From positions 1 to 22,457 of the IMG/VR virus record IMGVR_UViG_3300046529_000692: a DNA stretch of 22,457 bases; one strand, given 5' to 3'. The position numbers and the translations under genes are program-made. Source of the DNA: a virus. The notes below the pieces were generated by a model that had not been told where the DNA came from, ran no database searches, and saw only the letters and a list, made by a program, of their open reading frames with translations. Every line of letters begins with the position of its first letter. Position 1 is the stretch's first letter. Positions 21,181-22,457 of the stretch are shown one piece after another.

Positions 21181-22457
21181 ATGTCTGACATCTTCGACCA
21201 GCTAAATCCTGGAACTCTCCAGGGCACAAAGCCTACTCCTAGCAAGGGTCTAAAGTTCAACGACTCGTCTGCCGCTGGTGCTCCGCAAGCACCGCAAGAG
21301 CAGCAACAGGTCGCTGCGTCTCCCTCGACCGGAGACATCTTCGACAAGATTAACCCGACACAGGACATCTTCGACCAGCTCAACCCTGGCGACACTCACT
21401 ATCGCCAGCTCTACGCTCAGCAAAAGAACCAGGGCATCGGCGATGTAGCGAAGGGTGCTTGGGAGGGAGTCAAGTCCCTCGGCAATATGGCTATTGGCGG
21501 AGCTAAGGAGCTCGGCCAGTCCTACGGCAACATTGAAGCTGGCGCAGAGCAAAACCCTCTAGGCTTCGAAGAGACAGAGGGAGCGCGCAGGCTCCGCGCA
21601 ACGGCTCTCGAAGGCGTAGCGCAGACTGGCCGAAACTATTTGAACATGGTCACGCACGACGTGCCCAGTATCGAAGACCTCGCCAGCGGTGCAGCCGGTG
21701 GACTAAACCCGAGCGCACTTCTGTCTGCTCAGGTTCACCACGAGATTAATAAGCCCGGGGGCATGGTCCGAAATCTTTTGAAGAAGGCCGGAATAATTAA
21801 TCCGACCCCGGAACAGGAAGAGGCCGAATACCAAACTTGGAAGAGAGCTCAGCAAGACAAAGACGAGCTCGCAAAAACTCCTGCTGCCCCTGCTGCTCTT
21901 CAGCAGCTCGTGTCCGGCGGAGCCGAGCCGCTCCCCAACTTGACCGGCGCAGTCAGCATGGTCGCGGACCCGCTCAATTATCTCAGCTTAGGTGGAGCTC
22001 CCGCTGCCCAGGCCCTTCGTAAAGTCGAGGCCGGTATAAAGACGGCGAGCGCTGCCGAGAAGGCCGCGCAGGTTGCTGGCAATGTCATGAAGACAACCGG
22101 CCACGTTCTGGAGAAGACCGGAGAGCTGCCCGAGACACTCGCTCAAAAAATCACCGAGGGAGCTCTCGGACCCCAGGCTGGAGAGGCCGCGAAGAAGCTC
22201 GGCGCTTCTATCGGTCCTGTCTCTGCTGTCGCTTCTGTCATTCACGGCGGAGCACCTGAAATGGTTATGGCCGGTCTCGAAGGCGCAAAGCGCGCTGGTA
22301 AAGCTTTGCAGGGTGCTGGTGAGGCTTCTGTGGCCTTGGCCGAGGCCGACCGCAACAATCCTTTTGGTCGTCTCGCTGCCCTGGCGAAAGATTCTGATGC
22401 CCCGGAGTGGATGCGCTACGCTGCGTCCTCTCGCCTAGTCAAAGCCGCAGCTCCTGC
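21181..22457 (+). CDS. Large internal virion / ejection protein, 3' end outside window
   Basis: At least 425 residues, open to the right edge. It starts at the ATG 6 bases after the preceding stop; no Shine-Dalgarno, so probably coupled. The N-terminus has three copies of DIFD(Q/K)(L/I)NP (residues 3-10, 52-59, 62-69) joined by Pro/Gln/Ser-rich linkers. Residues ~80-330 are Ala/Gly-rich amphipathic helices (GDVAKGAWEGVKSLGNMAIG, AVSMVADPLNYLSLGGAPAA), a composition typical of large podovirus ejection proteins that insert into the host envelope. Residues from ~330 on are again Ala-rich helix. No lytic transglycosylase or peptidase motif appears in the visible part; if present it would be further on. 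Frame is certain; function is inferred from context and composition. Confidence 0.64.
   Translation, partial: MSDIFDQLNPGTLQGTKPTPSKGLKFNDSSAAGAPQAPQEQQQVAASPSTGDIFDKINPTQDIFDQLNPGDTHYRQLYAQQKNQGIGDVAKGAWEGVKSLGNMAIGGAKELGQSYGNIEAGAEQNPLGFEETEGARRLRATALEGVAQTGRNYLNMVTHDVPSIEDLASGAAGGLNPSALLSAQVHHEINKPGGMVRNLLKKAGIINPTPEQEEAEYQTWKRAQQDKDELAKTPAAPAALQQLVSGGAEPLPNLTGAVSMVADPLNYLSLGGAPAAQALRKVEAGIKTASAAEKAAQVAGNVMKTTGHVLEKTGELPETLAQKITEGALGPQAGEAAKKLGASIGPVSAVASVIHGGAPEMVMAGLEGAKRAGKALQGAGEASVALAEADRNNPFGRLAALAKDSDAPEWMRYAASSRLVKAAAP
21187..21387 (+). repeat. Three DIFDxxNP motif repeats at the start of the last ejection gene
   Basis: The DNA word GACATCTTCGAC occurs at 21187, 21334 and 21364, each followed by (Q/K)(L/I)NP codons. 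Copies one and three have the same protein core DIFDQLNPG; copy two is DIFDKINPT. Copies two and three are only 10 codons apart. Confidence 0.85.

Noticed and set aside
1-22457. Idea that the genome avoids Shine-Dalgarno sequences because many starts are preceded by AT-rich AATTTATG-like stretches
   Set aside because: On checking each start, most have AGGA, GGAG or GGGGA 5-9 bases upstream; only a minority (4192, 6375, 9237, 9800, 19076, 21181) lack one.
1-22457. tRNA genes, integrase, attachment sites or insertion sequences
   Set aside because: Non-coding space is limited to short junctions (the longest is 206 bases, 7766-7971), filled by terminator, promoter and leader; no cloverleaf, recombinase motif or terminal inverted repeats were seen.

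Overview
The window is a stretch of a tailed, double-stranded DNA bacteriophage genome, most likely podovirus-like (short tail). It holds most of the virion structural module, with every gene on the + strand. The order is: end of the large terminase, portal, scaffold, major capsid protein, head-tail adaptor, tail collar protein, nozzle-like protein, fibre proteins, then DNA-ejection (internal virion) proteins. There are no tape-measure or sheath genes, and the adaptor / nozzle / ejection set is the basis for the short-tail call. The host cannot be named. The sequence is moderately GC-rich, most genes have Shine-Dalgarno sequences, and the promoters have sigma-70 -35/-10 boxes, so the host is an ordinary bacterium with a vegetative sigma factor. 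Nothing shows lysogeny: there is no integrase, repressor or attachment site here.

Layout. 3-812: C-terminal part of the large terminase, cut by the left edge. 863-4185: five genes placed between terminase and portal, namely two small hypothetical proteins, a virion-type structural protein, and two fibre-like proteins. 4192-6330: portal. 6375-7765: small coiled-coil protein and scaffold, ending at a clear rho-independent terminator (7804-7840). 7886-9784: a self-contained capsid transcription unit with its own promoter, a 5' leader hairpin, the major capsid gene, two small genes (one of only 54 codons) and a second terminator. 9800-17895: adaptor, collar-domain protein, a nozzle-like protein with a LamG-like domain inserted near its N-terminus, a tail-repeat protein with eight 28-residue repeats, a small structural protein, an Ig-domain fibre with two tandem copies of a ~260-residue domain, and an unrecognised protein. 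17906-18340: unrecognised helical protein. 18343 to the right edge: a promoter followed by four probable ejection / internal virion genes, the last cut by the right edge.

How it fits together: terminase packages DNA through the portal into a capsid built on the scaffold. The adaptor and nozzle close the head and form the short tail. Two separated groups of fibre-like genes share domains (the 28-residue tail repeat and the ~260-residue module), so receptor-binding parts have been duplicated and moved within the genome. The ejection proteins are transcribed from their own promoter.

Most notable observations: (i) by eye I found no GATC and no GTAC anywhere in 22.4 kb, while the other self-complementary tetramers I checked occur, which suggests strong restriction-driven counter-selection; (ii) a set of phage promoters with a shared TTGCCA/TTGACA - 17/18 - TATATT-like architecture; (iii) the triplicated fibre module; (iv) the 84-bp tail repeats with an outlying single copy; (v) the LamG-like insertion in the nozzle protein; (vi) a thrice-repeated DIFDxxNP motif at the start of the last ejection protein. 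No obvious new defence or enzymatic system is present.
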